This document shows, in pieces, positions 1-7,045 of a stretch of DNA of 64,000 bases. Source of the DNA: Desulfosudis oleivorans (GTDB lineage: Bacteria; Desulfobacterota; Desulfobacteria; Desulfobacterales; SURF-7); the NCBI GenBank assembly GCA_020723305.1, contig DYJC01000002.1:372001-436000 (forward strand), written 5' to 3'. Below the pieces are notes generated by a model. That model was not told the origin of the DNA. It made no database searches and saw only the letters and a program-made list of their open reading frames with translations. Both the position numbers and the translations under genes were made by a program. The stretch's first letter is position 1, and the number at the start of each line of letters is the position of its first letter.

Positions 1-134
1 TGAAAAAACTCAACCCCTTTAAATAAACACTCCTGCTATAAAAAACCACCAGCTTGGATAAACCCGTAAAAACCTCCCAGTTCCATTATGCGGGGACTGG
101 ATTTTCCAGCATCCAGATTTTCCTGATGGCGCAA

Positions 135-401
135 TATTGCTTCATTTTCAGGAGCATTGTCTTTTTCGTACCCGACATTTGTCTTCATTAAATGTCACAT
201 CCAGAACCCAGTGGAGGCTGTTTTCAATGTGCCAATGATTCCGGCCCACTTTTCTTTGCCTTGAAGACATTCAATGTCGCTGTTTGTCCAGTACCTTCTG
301 GTTTCGATGCGACCATGATCGGCATCGATCGTTTCCAGGTAGCTAAAATCATTCGGACTGTTCAGGCTGTCTTGAAAGAATATTTTAATCTGATCATGCA
401 T
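135..401 (-). pseudogene. Decayed ISAs1-family transposase, C-terminal fragment
   Basis: The minus strand encodes the ISAs1 hallmark DADHGRIETRRYW followed by a KEKWAG segment. After that the family's next block, [20 protein letters not shown], is present but in another reading frame (about 180-225). A further frame change is needed to reach [14 protein letters not shown] (about 135-165). Compared with the family's usual length of about 370 residues, the N-terminal two thirds is missing. About 45 residues between KWAG and the HWHIEN block also appear deleted. No terminal inverted repeats are visible. It is a dead insertion-sequence remnant; the family call rests on recognised motifs. Confidence 0.8.
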
Positions 402-436
402 ACCGGATTGATTGCATTTTAATTGGACACAATGAA

Positions 437-1066
437 TTACTTATGCGGCCAAATATAGACATACGGTACTTCGATGCGCATTTTATAGGTTTGGGTAATG
501 GTCAGGAGCAGATTCTTGGATTCTTTGGTGGCCTCCCAGTCCGGCTCGCCGGCCTGGCCTTCTCCCACCAGATATATATCTCTTCGGTTGTTAATGGTTG
601 AAATGGTAACCGGCGCGCCTTTCGTTCTGACATACGGTGTATTGGGCGGTAGAGCCACCGGGGGCGCGGGGTCAAACTCCCGGTATTGGGGCAATGGTCT
701 GCCGTCAGGGCCGGTATGAAACAGATCGATAAGGGTCACGCCCAGCCCTTGTGGGAAATAGGGGTGCTTGTCAAATTCAATGATATATTTAACAGGCTCA
801 GGGGAAATCAGGGCGATATAGTTTCCATCATCGCCATAGTAGGCTGCCTTGAATGATAATGATATTTCGCCGGCGGGCTCGATGACAACGACATGCTGAT
901 TGAAATAATGAACGATGTGATCTTCATCGTATTGGATCGATACGGTGGGGGACGCCTGCCCGGATGTGTCATACAGTTCATCCTCGTGAAGGGGTTCAAG
1001 GGCAAACAGTGGATTTGTGAAAAAGATGATGATACAGAGGATTGTCTGCAATCGCTTGCCGGTCAT
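437..1066 (-). CDS. Secreted protein with N-terminal GQA motif (DUF6160-like)
   Basis: A predicted exported protein of 209 residues. The start is placed at the internal ATG at 1066 because it begins a good signal peptide (MTGKRLQ, hydrophobic core, then an A-L-E cleavage region). The longer frame runs back into the terminator hairpin. Just after the signal peptide it carries LHEDELYDTSGQASPTVSI, the same layout as the LDTISDNDLDSVTGQAGVSI motif of the upstream gene. I recognise this as the N-terminal signature of the DUF6160/FilA-like group of secreted proteins. The rest is beta-rich by eye and has no catalytic motif I know. It lies downstream of a terminator-like hairpin, so it may be expressed by read-through. 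Confidence 0.6.
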   Translation of the reverse strand: MTGKRLQTILCIIIFFTNPLFALEPLHEDELYDTSGQASPTVSIQYDEDHIVHYFNQHVVVIEPAGEISLSFKAAYYGDDGNYIALISPEPVKYIIEFDKHPYFPQGLGVTLIDLFHTGPDGRPLPQYREFDPAPPVALPPNTPYVRTKGAPVTISTINNRRDIYLVGEGQAGEPDWEATKESKNLLLTITQTYKMRIEVPYVYIWPHK

Positions 1067-1097
1067 AAAATTTGCTATTCCTTTCCTCGCACGAAAT

Positions 1098-1144
1098 CGA
1101 AAAAGGGGGAAGTGACCAGACAGTCGCTTCCCCCCTTTTGTTTT
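1098..1144 (-). terminator. Rho-independent terminator-like hairpin
   Basis: On the minus strand a stem of AAAAGGGGGGAAGCGAC pairs with GTCACTTCCCCCTTTT and is followed by a short T run. It sits between the 1204-1923 gene and the 437-1066 gene. The opposite strand also reads into a T-rich flank, so it could act in both directions. Called from base pairing by eye. Confidence 0.7.
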
Positions 1145-1203
1145 GGTTACGCCGCGGTTGCAGCGTTGCATCTTAGACTACTGACGTCATAACCTCGTTC
1201 ATA

Positions 1204-1923
1204 TTATTCATGAGAGGTGATGAGAAGTTTGATCTGGTCTGCATGATTGATAGTGCCAGCAGGAACTGTTGTTGTCATATTGTCTCCCAAGTTGTTCCAT
1301 GCGAGCGCATCACACATACCTAAATAACCGGCTATAACAGAGTCTACGCCGGACAGGGTGCCGTAGACAGCATTAAAATCTCTGACGGCCAAGCTGATTT
1401 TGGTGGTTCCACCATTTGTGGAGATCTTGATCAGCTCATTGGCCTCATTGGCAATACTTGCAGCATCAGATGCATAGTATGTTTTTGTATTTTTGATATT
1501 ATTGATTACGATTGCGTTCGGCAGGGTGATCTGAACACCGGAATCACCAAGATCAGAAACATCATAGAATGTAGTTACAACGGTGGCCCCTGCAGCAGCA
1601 TTAATAACACCAACTGCATCATTAATATCTATGATGTCAATGTTGATCGGATCATATCCCAAGAAGAAGATCTGTTGTACTGTTTGGTCGGCAACAATTG
1701 TGAAGTTACCTGCCGCTGCGGTGCTACCAGCGTTGTCACCTGCTCCATTGGAATCGGTGTAGGTGGTTGTTACCCCTGTTTTCACGATCTGGATTGAGTT
1801 GGTGAAGATGCTCACACCAGCCTGACCGGTTACGCTGTCAAGGTCGTTGTCTGAAATGGTGTCCAAAGCGAATGCTGAGAACGGAATCAACATGATTGCC
1901 AGAAAAATTGCCAGTTTTTTCAT
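1204..1923 (-). CDS. Secreted DUF6160/FilA-like protein under riboswitch control
   Basis: A 239-residue exported protein with a clean signal peptide (MKKLAIFLAIMLIPFSAFA, then LDTIS). The motif DNDLDSVTGQAGVSI follows immediately and is typical of DUF6160/FilA-like proteins. The remainder is rich in T, V, I, N and D and predicted beta-structured, as in surface or pilus-associated proteins; no enzymatic motif is visible. ATG at 1923 is preceded by AAAGGAAA, a good ribosome binding site. The roughly 200-nt leader contains a c-di-GMP-I class riboswitch whose 3' arm can pair with that ribosome binding site, so translation is probably controlled by a cyclic dinucleotide. The paralogous N-terminus of the next gene suggests the two work together. 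The exact function is unknown. Confidence 0.75.
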   Translation of the reverse strand: MKKLAIFLAIMLIPFSAFALDTISDNDLDSVTGQAGVSIFTNSIQIVKTGVTTTYTDSNGAGDNAGSTAAAGNFTIVADQTVQQIFFLGYDPINIDIIDINDAVGVINAAAGATVVTTFYDVSDLGDSGVQITLPNAIVINNIKNTKTYYASDAASIANEANELIKISTNGGTTKISLAVRDFNAVYGTLSGVDSVIAGYLGMCDALAWNNLGDNMTTTVPAGTINHADQIKLLITSHE

Positions 1924-1957
1924 TTTCTTTTTCCTTTAAGTAAGATGTTAATTACCT

Positions 1958-2046
1958 TACCAAAGGCAACCCGGCTATCCCATCCATTGGGACCCGTGGC
2001 TTTCCGTCCCCCGGTCACCCGGGGTTTGGTTTTTTCTATGGTGCCT
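1958..2046 (-). promoter_or_regulatory. Cyclic di-GMP-I (GEMM) class riboswitch
   Basis: On the minus strand the leader contains CCAAACC, a CCCGG-GTGA-CCGGG stem capped by a GNRA tetraloop, and GGGGGACGGAAAGCCACGGG. A second stem (GGGTCCC with GGGAT) follows, and then ATAGCCGGGTTGCC. This order and wording match the GEMM-I aptamer. AGGCACC upstream can pair with GGTTGCCT downstream as P1. The core has G where ACGCAAAGCC usually has C. Immediately after the aptamer, CCTTTGGTAAG can pair with CTTACTTAAAGG, which includes the Shine-Dalgarno sequence of the 1923 start, suggesting translational control. The ligand (c-di-GMP or 3',3'-cGAMP) cannot be told from sequence alone. Confidence 0.85.
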
Positions 2047-2054
2047 GAAACTTG

Positions 2055-2081
2055 GCAAAAAGAACGATTAATTCTTTTTGC
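2055..2081 (-). promoter_or_regulatory. Perfect leader hairpin upstream of the riboswitch
   Basis: GCAAAAAGAA and TTCTTTTTGC are perfect inverted repeats separated by 7 nt, directly upstream of the riboswitch in the same leader. It is AU-rich and ends in a U-run-like arm. It could be a weak terminator, a transcript-stabilising hairpin or a second regulatory stem. Confidence 0.5.
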
Positions 2082-2134
2082 ACCCAAAGCTGGTTGAGAT
2101 TTTGTGTGTGAACCTCTTTGGGAAAGATGAACTG

Positions 2135-2163
2135 TGTTTAGCATACTGCAGATTTAAAATCAA
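2135..2163 (-). promoter_or_regulatory. Proximal sigma70-like promoter (copy 1 of 3)
   Basis: On the minus strand TTGATT (2163-2158) is followed by exactly 17 nt and TAAACA (2140-2135). It lies upstream of the hairpin and riboswitch and would give a leader of about 205 nt for the 1204-1923 gene. The palindrome AACACTGTT lies 47 nt upstream of the -35 (2211-2219), and ATCAATCAAGTT lies between them. This unit is one of three diverged tandem modules. Confidence 0.55.
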
Positions 2164-2290
2164 GAGAAAAATTACAATGAATCTTTTTCTAAACTTGATT
2201 GATCCGAATAAACACTGTTCATGCGAACCCAAAAAAACACAAGGATCACAACCAGCGTGTCCACCTTTTTGTTTTAAAGAGCTGGAACCA

Positions 2291-2319
2291 TGTTTATCAT
2301 TCATTTTGTTGTATGTCAA
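2291..2319 (-). promoter_or_regulatory. Promoter-like module, copy 2 of 3
   Basis: Minus-strand TTGACA (2319-2314), 17-nt spacer, TAAACA (2296-2291). The AACATTGTT palindrome at 2349-2357 is 29 nt upstream of the -35. Same arrangement as copy 3. Confidence 0.45.
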
Positions 2320-2409
2320 GCAAAAAATAAACTTGATTGACTGTGATAAACATTGTTCAGGATGTGGTATATCCAAATCTCTTCAAAACATGTGAAAGAA
2401 CTGATTCAC

Positions 2410-2438
2410 TATTTACAGCTTTCAAAATGAAAAGTCAA
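2410..2438 (-). promoter_or_regulatory. Promoter-like module, copy 3 of 3
   Basis: Minus-strand TTGACT (2438-2433), 17-nt spacer, TAAATA (2415-2410). The AACATTGTT palindrome at 2468-2476 is again 29 nt upstream of the -35. The copy ends about 20 nt before the stop of the 2496-4640 gene. Confidence 0.45.
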
Positions 2439-2495
2439 GAAAAAAAATAACCTGATTGATGGGCGTGAACATTGTTTATGGCAGGAACGGTAATT

Positions 2496-4640
2496 TTATC
2501 GGGGTATGGAAGAAATAATATACTGATATTCTTTGGTATTTCTGATATTTGACAGATCCTTATCCTGTTCCATCACTTCCCGTTTGGTGAATCCGTTTAT
2601 TACAGCTTTCCGCAGCCAGTGCAGTGCCTGTGATTTGTTGTTCCGCAGAGAATAGGCGCACGCTATATTATAATAGATGCGATTGTCATCCGGCTGTATC
2701 CGGAGCATTTGCTTGAATGTTTCAATGGCGCTATCATATTCTTTTGTGACCATTTGTACGGCGGCCTTTCCCTGCAGGGCTGGAAGATGCCTGCCGTCCA
2801 GGTACAAGGCTTGGTGATAGTAGTCCATGGCTTCCCTGAAATTCCCTTTCAGAAAATACAGACGCCCTAACCGGGAGAGATACTCAATATTCTGCGGCTC
2901 GGTTTTCAGCCTGTCGAGGGTAATACTGATCTGCCGGTTAAATTTTTCAAGGCCCTCGACAGCTCGCCGGAGGTTGGCCGGAGCATCCGGATGATTTGGC
3001 TGGAGACGAAGCGCTTCCCGGTAATGAAAAATTCCTTCTTCCAACTGTTTTTTATCGATCAATGCAACACCAAGATCATTATGCGCATCTGCCAACTCCG
3101 GATCGCTCTGCAGGGCTCTCCTGTAATAATCGATCGCCTCATCCAGTTTGCCTTTATGATAAAAGGCCAGGCCCATGTTGCGGAGGGCGAATTGATGATA
3201 CAAGTTCAACTGCAGCGCTTTTTGATAAGCGGCGATTGCCTCGTCCCATAGGCCTTCGGCTGCCAGAGCCTTGCCAAGGTTTGCATGGGTTCGATCTTTA
3301 TGCGGTGATTTTTTTACACAGTCCTGCCAAAAAACAATCGGACTTGACCAGATATTGTTTCTTTCAATTGTCCAGTATGCAAGTAAAACAGTGATGAGCA
3401 AATATAATCCCATCTTGAAACGGTCGGCGGTTATGAAACGCCAGAGCAGCGTAAGAACAATTACGCTCAGATAAACAGATGGAAGGTAGGTTCGATGTTC
3501 AAAAATCAAATCCACCGGAATGATGGACGATTCGATTGCCAGATTGCCGATAAACCAGAGTATCCCAAAAGAGAGGAGTCGTTCTTTTTTTGAAACGGCG
3601 ATGGCAAACAGGACAAGGCCAATCAGTATGCCGGCCGATAGAAGTGTCGTAATGGGATCGGTAAACGATTGTGAAATCGTAAAATCATAATCAAAGTTCA
3701 GTCTATCCGGATGGGGAAAAAAGAATAAGCTTATATAATGTACGACCACGCGAAATTCTGTCAGAACGCGTTGATACATCGTAAACGGAAAACCCGCATA
3801 ATAGGTCGCAAAATAAGATTTCAGATAGCCAAAACCGATAATTAGCTGAAATAACAGAATCGAAAGCAACGTAACAATGATGGTGCCCCCGAAAAAGAAT
3901 GTAATGGCTTTTTTGCGAAGGCCTTGAAAGAAAAATAGTTCATACAACAAAATGTAAAACGGTAACGTGACCGCTATCTCTTTGCAGCCCAGTGCCAGAA
4001 GACCACTGATAAAAGAGCCTCCGAATAAGAGATGGCTGGTATAGGTTGTTTGATTCGAAATGGATGCAGCCTGAATTTTGTGTTTTCTTCCCTGAATATA
4101 AAGAATCATGGAAAGCAAGAAAAACAGGCATGCCAGGCTGTTCATCCGTTGCACGATGTATGTAACTGAGTTTGTTTGAAGAGGATGCGCAAGCCAGATC
4201 AATGATGAAAAAAATGGTATATATAACAAATGAGGCAGCCCATGGTCGGTAATCGTGCCCCCTTGTCCGTTTTCCTGCAACACCGTCAAGGTCTTTTTTA
4301 CCAATAGATAAATGAGGATCCCGTTCAGGATATGAATGATGACGTTTACCAGATGGTAGCCAAATACATCCAGTCCTCCCCAATAATAATTCAGGGCAAA
4401 CGTTGCGGTTGAGATGGGCCGAAGGCCATAAACGAATCTGAACATATTGCTGACAATTATCCACGATAGCTCCGTAAGGTGCAGATTGGGATTCTGCGTA
4501 ATCGTGATTTCATCGTCAAAATTAAAAGGGTAGTGAAGGGTGTGTGCATACAGCAGGAAAGTAAAAACTGATAAAACAGACAGTAGAATTAAATCAGCTT
4601 TGTAAGAAATTGTTGATTGTTGTTTGCGTTTTTTACTCAT
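2496..4640 (-). CDS. TMTC-like GT-C membrane protein with C-terminal TPRs
   Basis: An integral membrane protein of about 714 residues. The first 430 or so form about 11 membrane segments; the loop after the first carries FDDEITITQNPN, the acidic loop motif of GT-C glycosyltransferases using polyprenyl-phosphate sugars. The C-terminal 280 residues hold about seven tetratricopeptide repeats (for example AIAAYQKALQLN, AIDYYRRALQSDP), ending in an NIACAYSLRNN...DKDL..IRNT block. The start is placed at the second ATG (4640), which has AGAAAG just upstream. The layout resembles TMTC-type O-mannosyltransferases and bacterial relatives. A GT2/DUF2304 pair next door could supply a lipid-linked sugar donor. 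Acceptor unknown. Confidence 0.75.
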   Translation of the reverse strand: MSKKRKQQSTISYKADLILLSVLSVFTFLLYAHTLHYPFNFDDEITITQNPNLHLTELSWIIVSNMFRFVYGLRPISTATFALNYYWGGLDVFGYHLVNVIIHILNGILIYLLVKKTLTVLQENGQGGTITDHGLPHLLYIPFFSSLIWLAHPLQTNSVTYIVQRMNSLACLFFLLSMILYIQGRKHKIQAASISNQTTYTSHLLFGGSFISGLLALGCKEIAVTLPFYILLYELFFFQGLRKKAITFFFGGTIIVTLLSILLFQLIIGFGYLKSYFATYYAGFPFTMYQRVLTEFRVVVHYISLFFFPHPDRLNFDYDFTISQSFTDPITTLLSAGILIGLVLFAIAVSKKERLLSFGILWFIGNLAIESSIIPVDLIFEHRTYLPSVYLSVIVLTLLWRFITADRFKMGLYLLITVLLAYWTIERNNIWSSPIVFWQDCVKKSPHKDRTHANLGKALAAEGLWDEAIAAYQKALQLNLYHQFALRNMGLAFYHKGKLDEAIDYYRRALQSDPELADAHNDLGVALIDKKQLEEGIFHYREALRLQPNHPDAPANLRRAVEGLEKFNRQISITLDRLKTEPQNIEYLSRLGRLYFLKGNFREAMDYYHQALYLDGRHLPALQGKAAVQMVTKEYDSAIETFKQMLRIQPDDNRIYYNIACAYSLRNNKSQALHWLRKAVINGFTKREVMEQDKDLSNIRNTKEYQYIISSIPR

Positions 4641-4706
4641 AACATAACTTTCTGGTTTCATGAAATCATGTCTATATTTATTCCCCCTATAGTTGTTCCA
4701 TATGAC

Positions 4707-4791
4707 ATTCCCCCCTTGAGGGGGGCCAAGGGGGGGTGTTTAACAATCGCTACTGCTTACACCCCCCTAAATCCCCCCTCAAGGGGGGAGT
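4707..4791. repeat. C-rich palindromic repeat pair (CCCCCCTTGAGGGGGG)
   Basis: Two inverted copies of TTCCCCCCTTGAGGGGGG followed by (G)GGGGGGTGT face each other across about 20 nt, forming a long stem-loop. Related copies lie at 6064-6175 and 10414-10479, and a short piece lies near 61602. It lies between the TMTC-like gene and the DUF2304 gene and may also terminate or stabilise transcripts. Confidence 0.8.
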
Positions 4792-4895
4792 ATTTATGGC
4801 AATCTCCTTCAAGGGCGAAAAATGCAATATGCTACAATTATAGGGGGGAATTTGTCATAATTGTTATAGCCATATGTAAACCTGAATCAAGTTGA

Positions 4896-5279
4896 TTAAT
4901 CGGTTGATATGGTTTGGGCATCGGAATTCATACCTGGTTTTCCCTGATCCGCCTCGGCTTCAAGAAAACTGATTTTTTGCGCCAGATTTTTTACTTCATA
5001 GGTCAACAGCGATATTTTGATTGCAAAATGCAGAGACAGCATGAGCAGAAAAATAATGCCGAAAACAAACAACGTTGTCGTTGGCAAGACAGCCCCGGTG
5101 AGCTTTGTAATAAACAACAACAAATCATACCAGAGAACAATGATAATCAGGACAATACCGGTAAGTATCCAAAGCCATGAATACTCTTCCCTCAGTTTGC
5201 CTTTTTTCACAAGCTGGACAATCAGCCAGAATATGGACAGGACGGTGAACACAGCAAAGAGTTTTTGATATAGTGTCAT
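4896..5279 (-). CDS. DUF2304 small membrane protein
   Basis: A 127-residue protein with three predicted membrane helices (about residues 5-24, 36-53 and 65-88), then a short charged coiled-coil-like tail (NLAQKISFLEAEAD). This is the DUF2304 layout (EYSWLWILTGIVLI, then a hydrophobic third helix). These proteins commonly sit beside a dolichyl-phosphate-mannose-synthase-like GT2, as here: its start overlaps the stop of the GT2 by 4 bp (ATGA). It probably anchors or assists that enzyme in making a polyprenyl-phosphate sugar; this role is inferred from context. Confidence 0.8.
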   Translation of the reverse strand: MTLYQKLFAVFTVLSIFWLIVQLVKKGKLREEYSWLWILTGIVLIIIVLWYDLLLFITKLTGAVLPTTTLFVFGIIFLLMLSLHFAIKISLLTYEVKNLAQKISFLEAEADQGKPGMNSDAQTISTD

Positions 5280-6004
5280 GCGTCAATCGCCTCTTTTTTT
5301 AAATAGTTTTTTTTGCTTATCAGAGAGATGAAAATTGACAGGAACATTTTGAAAAAATAGTACATAACGGTAAACGTACCATGATGCATGCTTTTTCCCT
5401 CGGGATTTTCCTTCATTTGTACCGGAAGTTCTTTCACGATAAATCCCATGCGGTGCAACCGGATAATGATATTGGTGTCCGGGTAATCGCATGGAAAGTC
5501 GTCATCGGTAAAAACATCGAAGACTTCTTTTGTCATGCATTGATAACCGGATGTGGGATCTGTAATCTCAGTGCGGTTAATCATTCTTATGATAATTTTA
5601 AAAAGCAGGATTCCGATTCTTTTGGGCAATGAAGGCTTGTAGCTGTTGCTCCCTAAAAATCGCGAGCCAATAAGAACATCACAATCGCCTGCCTCGACCT
5701 TTTCAAAGAACAACGGTATCGAATCCGGTGTGTGCTGTCCATCACCGTCAATCTGGAGCAGTATATCATAGTGATGCCGGATGGCAAATTTATAGCCGGT
5801 CTGAAGTGCAACGCCGTACCCCATATTAAAGGGATGGGAGATGACGAAAACACCTGCTTTTAACGCTTGGCGTTGTGTTTGATCTTTTGACCCGTCATCA
5901 ATGACAATGATGTCGGCATCTGTTACCTTTTTTATGTTTTCAATGACATTCAAGATGTTTTTGCTTTCATTATATGCAGGGATAATAATGCATTTCTTTT
6001 TCAT
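5276..6004 (-). CDS. GT2, polyprenyl-phosphate sugar synthase (DPM1-like)
   Basis: A 242-residue GT-A glycosyltransferase of family 2. The N-terminus reads IIPAYNESKNILNVIENI, then VIDDGSKDQT, NMGYGVALQTGYKFA, the metal-binding DGDGQH and GSRFLG, all typical of dolichyl/undecaprenyl-phosphate sugar synthases. There are no membrane domains of its own, and it overlaps the DUF2304 gene by 4 bp. The predicted reaction is transfer of a sugar from a nucleotide donor to undecaprenyl phosphate on the cytoplasmic face. The likely user is a GT-C enzyme such as the 2496-4640 product. The sugar is not predictable. Confidence 0.85.
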   Translation of the reverse strand: MKKKCIIIPAYNESKNILNVIENIKKVTDADIIVIDDGSKDQTQRQALKAGVFVISHPFNMGYGVALQTGYKFAIRHHYDILLQIDGDGQHTPDSIPLFFEKVEAGDCDVLIGSRFLGSNSYKPSLPKRIGILLFKIIIRMINRTEITDPTSGYQCMTKEVFDVFTDDDFPCDYPDTNIIIRLHRMGFIVKELPVQMKENPEGKSMHHGTFTVMYYFFKMFLSIFISLISKKNYLKKEAIDA

Positions 6005-6063
6005 ATCCTGTTCCTATTTTTGATCAGAGTAATCGCATTTGGAAATAATATCCTTATTCAATC

Positions 6064-6175
6064 TATTCCCCCCTTGAGGGGGGATTAAAGGGGGGTGTAA
6101 ATACCATGGTTTTTTCCAAAAAAGTTACTATCGTGAATGACTCAACACCCCCCTGGCCCCCCTCCAGGGGGGAAT
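6064..6175. repeat. C-rich palindromic repeat pair, second copy
   Basis: TTCCCCCCTTGAGGGGGGATT...GGGGGGTGTAAA at the left faces an inverted ACACCCCCCTGGCCCCCCTCCAGGGGGGAA at the right, about 50 nt apart. This fills most of the gap between the genes ending at 6218 and starting at 6004. Same family as 4707-4791. Confidence 0.8.
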
Positions 6176-6217
6176 ATAAAAAAAAATTCCAAATGCGATT
6201 ACCCTGTATCTTTGATG

Positions 6218-7012
6218 CTATCCATTGGACTTGTAGGCCAGTTTATAGCACAATGACAGCCAGCCTGCAAACCATGCGGGCCACAACCGTTCGAATATTC
6301 TGCGGTCTTCTTCATGCCGGGTTCGGTTTGTCAATGCATTTGTCGATTCCGATCCTTCGTGTATTCTACGGGTAATCAGCTTGTGCTTTACATATATGAA
6401 GTCGCCTTGCATGCCGGACAACCGGAGGGCGGCGTCCCAATCCAGATTCATTGTATAGAAAGAATTAAAGGTAAACGGCCCTATATTTTTCACATTGTAC
6501 ATAATGCTGGGGCAGCATACTGGATTGCCGAATGACAATATCTTTTTTTTGTAACCGGCAGATGACAGGTTTTGTTTAAACAGAAAAAACAGATTCAGGA
6601 GCAATCTTTTAAACAGCAACAGCAGATTGTTGTCTCGGATTTTATTGTGATAGAGTTCATTGTAATCACTGAATATGATCAGGTTTTTTTTGTATTTTGT
6701 TGCGGCGGCAAGATACAGTTCCGTGTATTTTGGAAGATATAAGTCATCTTGATGCGCCAGCGTCAGGTATTCTGTTTCACAGTTTTGATAGGCAAACGAC
6801 CAGTCTGCTGCAATTCCATGCGGGATTGGGTTGATAAGCAACGGAATGTTATATTTTTGAGAGAGGGCTGTGATATAGTCGGATGGCGTTGAAGTAGACA
6901 ATCTGATCGAGCTCGGTGTTGTCTGGTTTACTAATGACTGAATACACTCCGGCAGATAAGGCGAATTTTGATAAGCAAGTATGATAAACGTGTGATTAAT
7001 GGTGGAAGCCAT
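6218..7012 (-). CDS. Glycosyltransferase family 2
   Basis: A 264-residue protein with a GT2 beginning (HTFIILAYQNSPYLPECIQSLVNQT) and an acidic AHQDDLYLPKY motif near residue 95 in the place of the DxD metal site. The C-terminal half (DWDAALRLSG, then a basic region and a hydrophobic tail) resembles small capsule and O-antigen transferases. The donor and linkage cannot be read. The C-rich palindrome lies directly downstream, and the AlgJ-like gene lies 34 bp or more upstream. Confidence 0.75.
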   Translation of the reverse strand: MASTINHTFIILAYQNSPYLPECIQSLVNQTTPSSIRLSTSTPSDYITALSQKYNIPLLINPIPHGIAADWSFAYQNCETEYLTLAHQDDLYLPKYTELYLAAATKYKKNLIIFSDYNELYHNKIRDNNLLLLFKRLLLNLFFLFKQNLSSAGYKKKILSFGNPVCCPSIMYNVKNIGPFTFNSFYTMNLDWDAALRLSGMQGDFIYVKHKLITRRIHEGSESTNALTNRTRHEEDRRIFERLWPAWFAGWLSLCYKLAYKSNG

Positions 7013-7045
7013 GTGCTTTGGATGCGAACGCTTTATTTTTACTGT

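Larger units (their letters stand above)
2191..2477 (+). repeat. Three diverged tandem repeats (promoter-like on minus strand)
   Basis: The core AACTTGATTGA(T/C)...AAACA(C/T)TGTTCA occurs at about 2192, 2330 and 2449, with flanking similarity extending 50-60 nt to the left of each. Spacings are about 138 and 119 nt. Each copy contains an AACAnTGTT palindrome (2211-2219, 2349-2357, 2468-2476). On the minus strand each carries a -35/-10 pair with 17-nt spacing. Read on the plus strand, each core spells N-L-I-D-x-x-(K/E)-H-C, and copies 1 and 2 share one open frame (2078-2395). A coding origin is therefore an alternative. Confidence 0.65.

Noticed and set aside
1920-2144. 74-residue open frame on the minus strand before the secreted-protein gene
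   Set aside because: It is a translation of the GEMM riboswitch (TGGRKATGPNGWDSR is a common false peptide of this RNA).
2078-2395. 105-residue Cys-rich open frame on the plus strand
   Set aside because: It contains two of the three tandem units, but the third is out of frame and there is no good ribosome binding site. Kept only as an alternative reading in the findings.
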